The notes under the pieces: model-generated | Databases searched by the model: none | What the model was told of the DNA's origin: nothing | The model's input: only the letters and a program-made list of their open reading frames with translations | Shown here: positions 1 to 8,911 of the stretch, one piece after another | Numbering within the stretch: position 1 is the stretch's first letter | Layout: each line of letters opens with the position of its first letter | Assembly: GCA_039105265.1 (NCBI GenBank) | Contig: JAPFFF010000065.1 | Location: 310,001-374,000 of the forward strand | DNA from: Tritrichomonas musculus | Lineage: Eukaryota > Parabasalia > Tritrichomonadida > Tritrichomonadidae | DNA length: 64,000 nucleotides | Direction of reading: 5' to 3' | Translations under genes and position numbers: made by a program

Positions 1-1861
1 ATGACTCCAAATCGATCTCTTTCATTTGAAAAGACAATCTTGCACCTTGAATTTTCACTGTTGGTGATAACAACTTCATTTTTAGCTTCATGAAAGAGAA
101 TTCATCACACTTCTTCTGCAGAATTACATCGGCATATTGTCCTTTATGAATCATGAATGGCGTGCACTTATTCGCCTCTTCAGTGACAAGGTCAGCAATT
201 GTTCTAGAGAACGAAAAAGAGCTCGATGAAGGACACTTATTAAATCCGTCGTCATACAGCATCAATTTAAGCTTATACAAAAACTTAAGATCAATGTTAA
301 TAAACGGCTGAGAAGCAACGATGTCAACTTTTTCTTCTTTTTTCTTCGGATCGAATTGATAATTGACCTCAAAAGAAGAACGGTCAATTGAATCTTGATG
401 AAAAATGACTTTTTCAATTGAATAAATTTTCAATGATTTACAAACAACCGTTAAATTCAATGTTTTATCTAATGATTGTATAAACTTGCTGTCTAGTTCA
501 TGTGCAGCAAAAGTTAGGATCGGCTTTGCATCACCAGCATTTTCATAGATTTTCACTTTGATCTTGTTTATCAAAAGTGAAATGTCAGCGCTTGTCTCGA
601 AAACAGTCGAACTGGTCAAGATGTCGAGATCACTTTTATCGAGAACAAGCTTTGTTTTGCTTGCCTTTTCTTTGCTAATTCTGTAATTCGAATAGTTACG
701 TAAGAACAGAATCGAGTTCAAAGGCAGCTTTTCCTCAATTTTCTTCAGTTTCGAATAATTCAGGTTTCGCTTGAAATCTTGAATGCTCATTGACTGTCTG
801 ATCTTCCAAATGTTGTAGTAACTTGATCTTGTCTTCAAAATGAGGATCGAATCGGGAATGTTTATTCGATTTGGATACCTCTTTTCAATTGTGCATTGAT
901 GCAAAAAGTGCCACCATTTCAGAGCTAATTTGGTCCCATCGTCATCTTCGGTTGGCGGATGATTTGGACGGCCGAAAATTGAGTATTTTTGACGTAATGA
1001 AAACGAATTGAATTGAAATGTATATTCACCAAAAAATGCCATTTGTCTTTGCGTCACTTTGAAATAAATCTGGTCAATTTGATTGGCCATTTTTGAATGG
1101 GTTTGGAGACCGTTTTTTGTCATTATGTAATCCGAAGAAAATGAAAAAGAATCCAAAATGTATTCGTGCTTTTCTTTGTCTCTGATTTGGAGGTATTCTT
1201 CGATTTTATCAAGAGATGTTGGTACTTCTATCTTCTCTGGTTGTGGATCTGCATAAATCGAGAAATCCTGAATTTGGATTCGTTTTGCAATGTTCGCATC
1301 AGGTTGAACAAATGTTTGCTCGCCTTTTTCGCCGATAGAAAAGCATTCAATTTGTTTGAACATAACCCCAAAGGCAAAAAAAGTATTAGGATCAGGCGTG
1401 CTCATTTCTACACGTATATGAACGTTCTTAACACGGATAATTATGTTGGAAATAACTTGTGAAATCGTACCTTGAAATAATACATTCTTGACTTTCTCAT
1501 CACTAAGGCCTGCATCTTCTAATTCTTTCAAAACACTTTCTTTGATTTCTAGCTCTGATTTGAGTTGAACATCTTTTGAAAAATTGGCTATAATGTGGAT
1601 TCCATCTATCTCAATTATACATGGTTCTTTTTTAAGCGATTTCCATGGAAAATGAAGCTTAATAGATTGGATTATTCCACTTGTAACGGTAAAAGGAAGA
1701 TGATGAACTGATAACGCTGTTGATTTTATAGAAACATTATTTAATTCTGCATTCCCAGTCGCTAAAGCTAATTTTAATTGTGAACTTTGAATCAGATTGA
1801 TGTAATTATCAAGATAATGAGATAGTACTTTTAATGCAATTTTCTCAAATATGGAAGGCAT
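1..1861 (-). CDS. VPS13: VPS13-family lipid-transfer protein, amino-terminal part (runs off the window)
   Basis: Reading the minus strand from the ATG at 1861 gives one open frame of about 620 codons to the window edge. It opens MPSIFEKIALKVLSHYLDNY, followed by SSQLKLALATGNAELNNVSI and a PWKSLKKEP motif near residue 75. This is the chorein_N signature of VPS13 and ATG2 proteins: an amphipathic start helix, the 'QLKLxxxxGxxxLxNxxIK' strand and the 'PWKxLxxEP' motif. Around residues 285-330 a KWWHFLHQ segment and a Y-W-K-I-R stretch resemble the next VPS13 region. Known members form a long hydrophobic groove that moves phospholipids between membranes at contact sites. VPS13 is favoured over ATG2 because of the KWW segment. 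The rest of this usually >3000-residue protein lies to the left of the window. No intron is needed to read this part. Confidence 0.85.
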   Translation of the reverse strand, partial: MPSIFEKIALKVLSHYLDNYINLIQSSQLKLALATGNAELNNVSIKSTALSVHHLPFTVTSGIIQSIKLHFPWKSLKKEPCIIEIDGIHIIANFSKDVQLKSELEIKESVLKELEDAGLSDEKVKNVLFQGTISQVISNIIIRVKNVHIRVEMSTPDPNTFFAFGVMFKQIECFSIGEKGEQTFVQPDANIAKRIQIQDFSIYADPQPEKIEVPTSLDKIEEYLQIRDKEKHEYILDSFSFSSDYIMTKNGLQTHSKMANQIDQIYFKVTQRQMAFFGEYTFQFNSFSLRQKYSIFGRPNHPPTEDDDGTKLALKWWHFLHQCTIEKRYPNRINIPDSILILKTRSSYYNIWKIRQSMSIQDFKRNLNYSKLKKIEEKLPLNSILFLRNYSNYRISKEKASKTKLVLDKSDLDILTSSTVFETSADISLLINKIKVKIYENAGDAKPILTFAAHELDSKFIQSLDKTLNLTVVCKSLKIYSIEKVIFHQDSIDRSSFEVNYQFDPKKKEEKVDIVASQPFINIDLKFLYKLKLMLYDDGFNKCPSSSSFSFSRTIADLVTEEANKCTPFMIHKGQYADVILQKKCDEFSFMKLKMKLLSPTVKIQGARLSFQMKEIDLES

Positions 1862-3200
1862 CTGAGAAGAAGATAAGAAAATTGAAAGTTTTTTTTTGGT
1901 TTATCAAGATTAGATTTATCTCATTTTTTGAAAAGTATCTTTGAATAAATATCAAATATTTTAATTATATATTTAATTTTTATTGAATTAATATATTTTT
2001 CTCTGCTTTCTTTACATAATAGAATTATAATTCTCTGCTTTTCTTTACAAAATGGTATGAACATAATAACGGATAAATTGAGAGACGCATTGTAAAATTG
2101 ATAATATCAAAATCTTTAAGATATTATGTTTATTTCGATAAGAATTTAAAAAAACTCTATTTTAATAAACCATATAAATATAATACGTATTTTTTTACCA
2201 AAGTTTTTAGATATTACTTTTTTATATTTGAAAAAAATGAATATATGATTTTCAAATCATATCATTTGCAAATAAGTAAAATTTGGTACGCAAAATAGTC
2301 TTTTAACACGATAAATACGTTAAAAACAAGTAGTAAAAGATGATTGAATAGCTTTTCAAAACTGAAAATTTGTTCCATCTTTTGTAGAGCAATGCTTATA
2401 AAATAACCAATTATACAAAGGTAAAAGCTTGTAGATTACATCATATTGCTGCTTGCTTTTTCAAATTTTGAATCTTTTTAGAGTTATGACATAACTGGGA
2501 TTGTACTCATTTGAGGCGATCCTTAGCAGTGTAATCTTCCTTAATAATACCGCCACTTGATAATAATTTGCATTTTCATGCATAATTTATCGAATTTTCT
2601 TTGTTTTTGATGAAAAATATTTTCATTACTTTCTCATTAAAAATATTATAAACCATTGAATTTATTGTTTTTAAGTTAATTTTGTGCTTAAAAATGTTTG
2701 ATAATATCTCAAAACGTACCGTTAGAAAATTTAATATTTTAATAAATATATTAATTAAATATATCAAATATAATAAATAAATATTCTATATATGCAAGTA
2801 GTCGGAGGTCTATTTTGTATTTCGATATTGGTTCAATTATTGTATTTTTTAATTAGGCAAAAATTTTCTCTCAAATGATTTTGTATTTAAATGCAATCTA
2901 TTCAATTTTTTTATCGAAAAATTGAATAGAAAATGGTATGTGTTTTTTCGACCAACGTACTTTTTGCCACCATTAAAGGCCAAAAATAGGTGAATAAAAA
3001 TTGTAGGGGTTTCACCGTAGACTATATAATTTTTGAGAATGAGGTAATTTCGTCATTCAAAAACTAGTATAATTGTAACAATTTCAAAGCTGAATTTAAT
3101 TTTTTTTATTTTTTCAATCATTATATTGTATTATAAAAAAATAAATCTCAGAAAATTTTTTTGCACAATATATTGTATTACTGAGATTATTAAAGAAAAT
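1862..3200. other. Divergent intergenic region between VPS13 and tubby genes
   Basis: About 1.3 kb, roughly 80% A+T, with only short low-complexity open frames (for example 2098-2298 and 2576-2767) that I regard as chance. It must hold both divergent promoters. No TCAYW initiator is seen just before the VPS13 start, where the minus strand reads TCTTCTTCTCAG directly before ATG. No RNA gene or transposon ends were recognised. Confidence 0.6.
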
Positions 3201-3205
3201 TCATA
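3201..3205 (+). promoter_or_regulatory. Candidate initiator (Inr) of the tubby gene
   Basis: TCATA lies five bases before the ATG at 3208. It fits the trichomonad initiator TCA+1-pyrimidine-(T/A), which would give a 5-nt leader, a normal length in Trichomonas. The preceding AAAATTCA also resembles the Entamoeba initiator, so the site alone does not fix the organism. Confidence 0.45.
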
Positions 3206-3207
3206 TT

Positions 3208-4596
3208 ATGACTATTAGACCTATTAGACCTATAAGACCTATTGTTCGAAATGTTAAGCCTATGGTTTCTTATTCATCAGATTACTCAACCGATTCTAGT
3301 ATTCAGAAAATTGATACTCCTGCAAGTAACAAGCTTTTATTTGATTTATCCTCTGAAGAATCATATCAAGAGTCAATTTCTTCTGAGCAAAATTGGAAAC
3401 CTAACATAAACTCCCAAGCTCTAATTAAACAAAATAAAAATATTGATCATTCGCGTGTTAACGAATCATCTGAAAAACTAAGCGTGACAACTTCAACCCA
3501 ACCAAAAAAAATCCAAAGAAATTCTTCAGTAGGTCAGTCAACAAATTCTAAATCTTTCAATTCTTTAGATAACTCCGCTCAAAAAATTAACAAATATGAT
3601 TTAGATAACAATTATTATTCATATTATGATTATGAGTCAAATAATTCCGATCATACCCATCTCCATAAAATCCGGCCAAACCAAAATTCACCAAATAAAA
3701 GTAAGGGTAATTTTGATAATCAGCATTCTCACAACGAAAATGAGCCAAGAAATGCTCAATCCGAAATACATCCAAAATCTGATCAAAATTTTCAGCTTGA
3801 TAAGCAGCAAGTACCACCTCCTACATCAAATGATTCTCAATATGTCAATCAAATGTCAACACCAAACAACCAAGAAAATAAAACCTATATATCCAATAAT
3901 TTAAATATGTCACAGCTAGAACCAAATTCGAGCGATGAAAACGAACAGAAATTTACAATATCATACAAGCAAAAAAATCTTCAAGCTCTTTGGAAACGTC
4001 AGGTAATAATGACCCAAAATGATTTTTTAGTATATATTTGCAACTCAACAAAGAAAGATGATTATGGAAAAGTACACATTATTTATGACCAGAAGCCAGC
4101 AGGTGTCCCATCTCAATCTGGAGTTGGAATGCTTGTTCGTCATCAAACTGGACTCCGTTTTACTCTATATGAAAAAGTGGCTGATTATGGAACAATTCCT
4201 CAAATCGCAGGAATCTCATTTTTCAGCCCAAAAGAAGATTCTAAGATCAGAAGCTTCCGTATTGCTTTGCCCACAGACGATCGTCCTTACATTCCTGAAT
4301 CGAAAAAGGAAGATCTGTCACGAATTGCTAAAAAGAACGAAAATGTTCCTCCAAACGTAAAAGTTTATCAGTCAATGATGCCTATAAAGAAACCTGATGG
4401 CACGTTCACATTAAATCTTGGTCAAATAATTCTTGTCAGATCGACAAAGAACTTTTGTATTAAAGATGAAAATGATCAAAGTCTTTTCCTTATTTACAAG
4501 ACTTCTGAACAAGCTTTGACAGTGAAATTCAAACCTCCTTTTACAGCTCTCATTGCCTATTCAATTGCTGTTGCTATTTGCACTTCAACAAAATAA
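3208..4596 (+). CDS. Tubby-like (Tub domain) protein
   Basis: A 462-residue protein. Residues 1 to about 245 are low-complexity, rich in Ser, Asn and Gln, and begin with three IRP repeats. The rest reads as a compact tubby domain: MLVRHQTGLRFTLYEKVADY matches the 'GKLRSNxxGTKFTVYD' strand pair, then come GQIILVRSTKNFCIKD and PPFTALIAYSIAVAICTSTK. The last two match the family's 'RVxxASVKNFQLV' strand and the carboxy-terminal hydrophobic helix 'PLCALQAFAIALSSFDSK' that threads the beta barrel. Tubby domains bind phosphoinositides at the plasma membrane and link them to trafficking or transcription; the partner here is unknown. Tubby proteins are numerous in trichomonads. The stop codon with the next base reads TAAA, the trichomonad poly(A) signal that often overlaps stops. 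The start is supported by the initiator at 3201. Confidence 0.8.
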   Translation: MTIRPIRPIRPIVRNVKPMVSYSSDYSTDSSIQKIDTPASNKLLFDLSSEESYQESISSEQNWKPNINSQALIKQNKNIDHSRVNESSEKLSVTTSTQPKKIQRNSSVGQSTNSKSFNSLDNSAQKINKYDLDNNYYSYYDYESNNSDHTHLHKIRPNQNSPNKSKGNFDNQHSHNENEPRNAQSEIHPKSDQNFQLDKQQVPPPTSNDSQYVNQMSTPNNQENKTYISNNLNMSQLEPNSSDENEQKFTISYKQKNLQALWKRQVIMTQNDFLVYICNSTKKDDYGKVHIIYDQKPAGVPSQSGVGMLVRHQTGLRFTLYEKVADYGTIPQIAGISFFSPKEDSKIRSFRIALPTDDRPYIPESKKEDLSRIAKKNENVPPNVKVYQSMMPIKKPDGTFTLNLGQIILVRSTKNFCIKDENDQSLFLIYKTSEQALTVKFKPPFTALIAYSIAVAICTSTK

Positions 4597-6315
4597 AAAT
4601 CTATAGATCTTGTTAATTATCTTATTTATTTATTTATTTATTTAGAAGAAAAATGTAACTAGTTACAAATGAAATAAATATTAAAAATTTTGTATTCAAA
4701 TTTAAATGATGCTTTCAAATATTGAATAAAACCCCCTAAAAAACCGTTTACAATTTTTTAAGGCGCTAAAAAACGATTCCTAACAAAATACTTCTATTCT
4801 TTTTAATACATTTGATATCCAGCAATTATTATTCAGATCATAAATAATAATTTTATTGAACTATTTCTTTTGATTTTCTGTTTCAATGAATATAATTTTG
4901 ATATCAATCATTGAAAATAAAATTGGGGTTTGCTCTGATATAAAGCATTTAATTTGTGCATAAAGCAAAATTCTGTTTTTGTTTTTTGTTTCAGTTTTTG
5001 CCCCAAAAAGTTACTTGATCATCATCATTTAAAAATCTTTTGAAAATCAAAATTCATACTATTGGCTTCGCTTATTTGATTTGGCGTTATTAGTACAGTT
5101 TTATTTATTAAAATGATTACATTTAAAGTGCTAGAACATAAAATGATTTTTTTATTTTTTGTTTAATTACTATTTCATTTTTACAAAATATAAAATATTT
5201 CTGTTATTTTCATAAAAAAACAAATAATTATATTATTTAATGCTTTTTTATGAGATATATCAAAAATAGATTAAGATATTCGATCAATATAAATTTTATT
5301 TATTTTTGAATAGTTTATTTCATTTTGTATTTTTTTTAACAGATATTTTTAAAAATGGATAGAATAGTATAAATCAAATGATATTCTTAATTGATATTAA
5401 AAAAATATTCCTTGAATTTCTTTTCAAAAATAATAATTTTCATGATTTGAAGTAAATAAATGCATAAATAAACTCAATTAAATCTTTTTCATCTCTTATT
5501 CAAAATTGAAAGATTTTGCTTTTTTCTTTCAATTTTTTTTTTATTCGGTTTTGCCATTTTTATTTTTGGTTTCAAGAAAAAGCAGCCAGAGACAAAACTT
5601 TATATTTGTCATTAGAGTAGGCAACAAAAAGATCAAATGCATTCATCTGTAGTAGCTAAGCTAGCCAGGGAGGTTTAAGGTTTCCATTTTAAACTATTCG
5701 CATGATTTAATAAAAATTTTCATTTTTATTCAATTTTTTTTTACTAATATAAATTGAATACTTTTGATTTTTAAAAAAAATAATTTTCATCCCCCGATAG
5801 CTACTTTTTAATAAAAACCTCAAATAATCATTCAAAATATTGAATAAAAATATTCAATTTTTTTTCGAAAAATGGAATAAGAGATGAAAACAATTTAATA
5901 GGGTTTATATTTATAATATAAAAAACTGGTTATATAGAAAAAATAAATCTTACAATTTCATTGAAAAATTGAGAGTTTTTTGTAGGAAAAACGTATTTTA
6001 TTGTATGCAATTATTTTGAATTGAGAGTTTTTTGTAGGAAAAACGTATTATTTTGATAAGAGAATGAAAAGTTATTAAAAATAAAATATATTAAAAATAG
6101 TAAAATATATATTAATTATAATAATTTATATATTTATTTGATACTTATTACGATAAAAAAAATATATCAAAATATTAAATATTGCTTAAAAATTGTTGAT
6201 AATTAATAAAAATTGTACAATAATAGGAAAATGAAAGTTTTAATCTTGAAAATATAAATAAATATTTATATAAAATGTTTATAGATAGATTAATTGTCAA
6301 TAAAGTTTTTGAAAC
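4597..6315. other. AT-rich intergenic DNA between tubby gene and the mobile-element pile
   Basis: About 1.7 kb with homopolymer T and A runs and no credible open frame. The only structure I see is a 30-bp direct repeat at 5968 and 6020 (listed separately). The 3' end of the tubby transcript should lie near its left side. Confidence 0.6.
5968..6049. repeat. 30-bp direct repeat, two copies 52 bp apart
   Basis: GAGAGTTTTTTGTAGGAAAA and flanking bases occur at 5968-5997 and again at 6020-6049, essentially identical. This may be a short duplication in host spacer DNA; no function is evident. Confidence 0.6.
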
Positions 6316-6719
6316 GTAAAAGACTTTGTTGGTAGTAGTAGGACCTTAGTCCCGGGCTCGAAGAGCCTTTGATGTTAATCATCAGGTGATAGTAGTGGGC
6401 TATAAGTAGTTATCCATAGGATTTTCTTACAATGATGCTTCTCTGGCATTTTGGGGCTGCTTGTTATATTAGGCTTCTGTGTGTGTAAATAGTGTAGTGT
6501 GTGCGTATTGGTGTTTTAAATCAATTGTTTATAGTATAGTGTATTCGGTGGTTTGTATGGACCTTGATGTGTGCTAATATATATTTTTATATAAATTTGT
6601 TGAAAATGAAAACATCGCCAAAGTGATCTTATTTTTGTCGTTTTTAAGCCCCTTTGGTGCAAATGACCCCCAAAATGCCTAAGAAGGATCATTGTAAGAA
6701 AATCCTATGGATAACTACT
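6316..6719. repeat. Repeat E, left copy
   Basis: The sequence starting GTAAAAGACTTTGTTGG is repeated in the same orientation at 58588-58778, about 95% identical over the shared 190 bp. The first 90 bp contain three short hairpins in a row: GGAC/GTCC (6341-6352), GGGCTC/GAGCC (6354-6367) and GATG/CATC (6371-6383). The remaining 315 bp form an inverted-repeat unit listed separately. The two copies flank the remains of Maverick C. E fits no family I know, and it does not fold as a tRNA. Confidence 0.7.
6405..6719. mobile_element. MITE-like 315-bp inverted-repeat unit inside repeat E
   Basis: The unit begins AGTAGTTATCCATAGGATTT and its right end, read on the minus strand, begins with the same bases; the arms match for about 50 bp before diverging. 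The AGTAGT...ACTACT ends are the same six bases that end Maverick B. There is no open frame inside. No clear target duplication is seen. It may be a small non-autonomous element or the sub-terminal part of a larger one. Confidence 0.5.
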
Positions 6720-7057
6720 CATATCTCTCTTGTGAAATTGGCTCAGTAGAATTTAATTGCTTATTATACTTAGTCTTAACACTATAATTTACATTTCGCC
6801 CTTGAGCAGCATTATTAACTTTTTCTAAAGCTGTCCTAACATTGCCTTTTGGAATATATTTAATAGCCGTATCAGCAAAATTAGATATCTTTTCACGTGT
6901 CTTATCACTTAATAGTTTTCGACCGATACCTTGAGCAACCTTACCAATAATACCAGCATGCTTATTAACTCCATCGATAGCAGTATTAACAACTTTACCT
7001 GCTAATCCACCAGTAGCACTATTAGCAAAATTCATTAAATGCTTGCTTGCTAACCCT
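6715..7057 (-). pseudogene. Small Gly/Ala-rich Maverick protein gene of C, interrupted by element A
   Basis: The part left of A encodes a stretch with ATGGLAGKVVNTAIDGVNKH, AGIIGKVAQGIGRKLLSDKT and YIPKGNVRTALEKVN. It matches the 151-residue protein at 31545-32000 of B, for example 'AGVIGSVARGLGESYLSDKT' and 'YVPEGNVKTALSSIN'. The family is rich in Gly, Ala and amphipathic helix, and sits next to the packaging ATPase in both elements. This suggests a capsid-associated or membrane-active protein, but the role is inference. Element A is inserted in this gene with its 6-bp target duplication. Only the open frame left of A belongs to C; the continuing frame to 7143 lies in A's terminal repeat. 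Confidence 0.7.
7052..7057. repeat. Target-site duplication of element A, left copy
   Basis: AACCCT directly before A; the same six bases follow A at 55081-55086. Six base pairs is the usual Polinton/Maverick duplication. Confidence 0.9.
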
Positions 7058-7345
7058 AGAGAGTAAGGAGGACCGGCTCGACAGGCTATATAATCGTACC
7101 CCTTTTTGTACCCCTGATGATGTTTGAGATTGACGGTAGACACTTTTGAATATTCATCTTTGAATCTTCATCTTTGAACTTGTTTAGTAGTATATATCAG
7201 TCGGTTTCCGTCGGGCTAAAGCCCACCGTCAACACGACTAATGAACAAAAATAATATGAACTCATTTAATGATTACCATCAATTGAAGAACTCATTTATT
7301 AGACAATTCATTTAATTCATTCTCAAGCTGATGAACTTTATTTTT
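7058..7345. repeat. Left terminal inverted repeat of A
   Basis: 288 bp, pairing with 54793-55080. It has an outer arm of about 128 bp, then a box at 7186 starting AGTAGTATATATCAGTCGG that closely resembles the very end of element B. Next comes a GC-rich hairpin GGGCT-AA-AGCCC, and the inner part matches the end of the small coding region at the other end of A. Confidence 0.95.
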
Positions 7346-7375
7346 ATTTTTTGTTTTTAATTTCATGATAAAGAT

Positions 7376-7834
7376 ATGTCAAGTACGCCAAAAGTTTATG
7401 ATTACATCAATTCACTTATTGATATGTTGGATGAATCAGAGAAGTTCAAACAATGTGATTTCTCAATATTGTGTGATAGGTATCCAATACCAAGCGGAAA
7501 GGCTACATATAAAGCTAAAGTGTTGTATATATCATTGAAGAACAAAGATAATGCATTTAAACGATTATATTATGACAAGATTGTTGAACTCGGGTTGGAA
7601 TATATAACATTAACATCAAATGTTAGAAGAAGAATATCAACGAATTCACTTGAGTTCTTCGCTGAAGGTTCAAATGAAGAACAATCATTTAAAGAATACA
7701 AGTATAATAATTACAGTATCAGGAAAGTTAATGATAAGAAAACAAAGGAACTCATCGAACAGATGAGACAAAAATATAATATCAATACACCACAACTATT
7801 TGTAGGTGTTCAACAACAAATTGTATTAGATTAA
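7376..7834 (+). CDS. Conserved Maverick protein of unknown function (152 aa), element A
   Basis: I do not recognise the family. The protein begins VYDYINSLIDMLDESEKFKQ, followed by CDFSILCDRYPIPSGKATY and KVLYISLKNKDNAFKRLYYD. The same layout appears in D at 59273 (about 95% identical) and, diverged, in B at 28313 ('CNFSILCDKYPMKAGEWSY', 'KVLYVSIKIKDKCHRFYPD'). Keeping it across two distant lineages suggests a core role in particle formation or replication. It is a single globular alpha/beta-looking domain without signal peptide, membrane segment or zinc motif. It lies just inside the left terminal repeat. Its stop overlaps the stop of the ATPase gene on the other strand (7831-7834), so the two are convergent with no spacer. 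Confidence 0.75.
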   Translation: MSSTPKVYDYINSLIDMLDESEKFKQCDFSILCDRYPIPSGKATYKAKVLYISLKNKDNAFKRLYYDKIVELGLEYITLTSNVRRRISTNSLEFFAEGSNEEQSFKEYKYNNYSIRKVNDKKTKELIEQMRQKYNINTPQLFVGVQQQIVLD

Positions 7835-8745
7835 TGAATTTCAATTGTATTTGTTCTCGTATTGACTAATATGAATTGATGACCTGATAAGTCTTTATAT
7901 TTTTGCCATAAATGTTCAAACTCAATTGGCATTGGAACTTGATGATATACATAACTTAGCTTTTGCCTTGAATAACCACTGAAGATAAAGAATGATGTCG
8001 CGTTATTCTTGTATTCAGTTTTGATTGCTTTGAAGAACTGAATATTAATGTAAACGATTGAGTGTTTATGTCTGAGCTGTGAAACATAATTTGTAAAGTA
8101 ATCAGTCTTTAAAATTAATGAACGGCTCGCATCTTCACAAAGAATGATTGTGTTTAATGGTTCATTTGGTTGACCTAACTTATCGATATGAAGAAACTCA
8201 AACATATCATTTAACTTCTTTTTATCGATTACTATTTTTGGGGTTGAACAATATTTATCATATAGCTCTTTATATAAATCAAGTTGTTTAAGATATTCTT
8301 CAGCGCCTGAATCACTAATGACTTTGATCGGAAGTTGTATCAATTCACATTGAGCAATAAATGTAGCGTCATTGATTGTACCGCTCTTAGATATATAAAC
8401 GATTAAATGAAAGTTAGCGTTCTTCATTCGAGACATTTGAATGATATCTCTTAAAACGACATGGCTCTTTCCTCTTCCTTGATTTCCGACAAGTATGTTC
8501 AATGAATTGTAATGTGCATAGATGCCGTTTGCGATCGGTCTGATTGATTCATTCTTTATTTTTGATTCATTGCGTTGATAAGCTTTGTTCATCTCATCAT
8601 CAATATTAAATGTTGTTTCATTAACTGTTGGTCTGAATGATTCATATTCAAATGCAAAGCTCATTTGGTCATCATCATAATCAGAGCTATTAGAAAATAA
8701 AACCTCTTTATAATTAAAGTGCGTCGGTTTCATGAAACCTTTCAT
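7831..8745 (-). CDS. FtsK/HerA-type genome-packaging ATPase, element A
   Basis: A 304-residue P-loop ATPase. Walker A is GNQGRGKS at residues 87-94, Walker B is IILCED at about 200-205, and a hydrophobic-rich sensor region follows (SIVYINIQFFKAI). The family (A32-like, FtsK/HerA superfamily) pumps element DNA into the capsid. An 80-residue acidic leader precedes the domain. It resembles the ATPases of B (32018) and C (55141) only in the motifs, so A and B are separate lineages. The copy in D at 59725 is about 95% identical. The next gene upstream on the same strand is a 43-residue membrane peptide. Function of the superfamily is well established; packaging in this element is inferred. Confidence 0.85.
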   Translation of the reverse strand: MKGFMKPTHFNYKEVLFSNSSDYDDDQMSFAFEYESFRPTVNETTFNIDDEMNKAYQRNESKIKNESIRPIANGIYAHYNSLNILVGNQGRGKSHVVLRDIIQMSRMKNANFHLIVYISKSGTINDATFIAQCELIQLPIKVISDSGAEEYLKQLDLYKELYDKYCSTPKIVIDKKKLNDMFEFLHIDKLGQPNEPLNTIILCEDASRSLILKTDYFTNYVSQLRHKHSIVYINIQFFKAIKTEYKNNATSFFIFSGYSRQKLSYVYHQVPMPIEFEHLWQKYKDLSGHQFILVNTRTNTIEIH

Positions 8746-8769
8746 TTCTTTAGTTTTCGTTAAAGCTCT

Positions 8770-8901
8770 TCATGAATACATTTTTGTTCTTATCTCTTCA
8801 CTGAGTTCTGGTTCTTTGTCAGGAATCATTAATGATACTTCAACAACCTTCACTAAAAATAAACCTGTCAGTAATGAAATAACTAATATTTCATATATCA
8901 T
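8770..8901 (-). CDS. 43-residue single-pass membrane peptide, element A
   Basis: A short open frame: MIYEILVISLLTGLFLVKVV forms one hydrophobic segment at residues 3-22, followed by a charged tail with EPELSEEIRTKMYS. The same peptide is encoded in D at 60664-60795 with only two substitutions, both conservative, in the membrane part or just after it, which argues that it is a real gene. It lies between the ATPase gene and the 191-residue gene, with 24 and 10 bp spacers. Possible roles are membrane interaction of the particle or entry, but I cannot assign one. Confidence 0.65.
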   Translation of the reverse strand: MIYEILVISLLTGLFLVKVVEVSLMIPDKEPELSEEIRTKMYS

Positions 8902-8911
8902 TTATTAGTTT

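Noticed and set aside
1166-1462. Plus-strand open frame opposite the VPS13 gene
   Set aside because: It lies inside a strong minus-strand coding region and is its complement.
2098-2767. Short open frames in the VPS13-tubby spacer (2098-2298 plus, 2576-2767 minus)
   Set aside because: Phe/Tyr/Lys/Asn-only composition follows from the AT-rich DNA; no homology, poor start contexts.
6316-6410. tRNA-like or small RNA gene in repeat E
   Set aside because: Three hairpins are present, but there is no acceptor stem, D-arm or T-arm arrangement; kept only as a structural observation.
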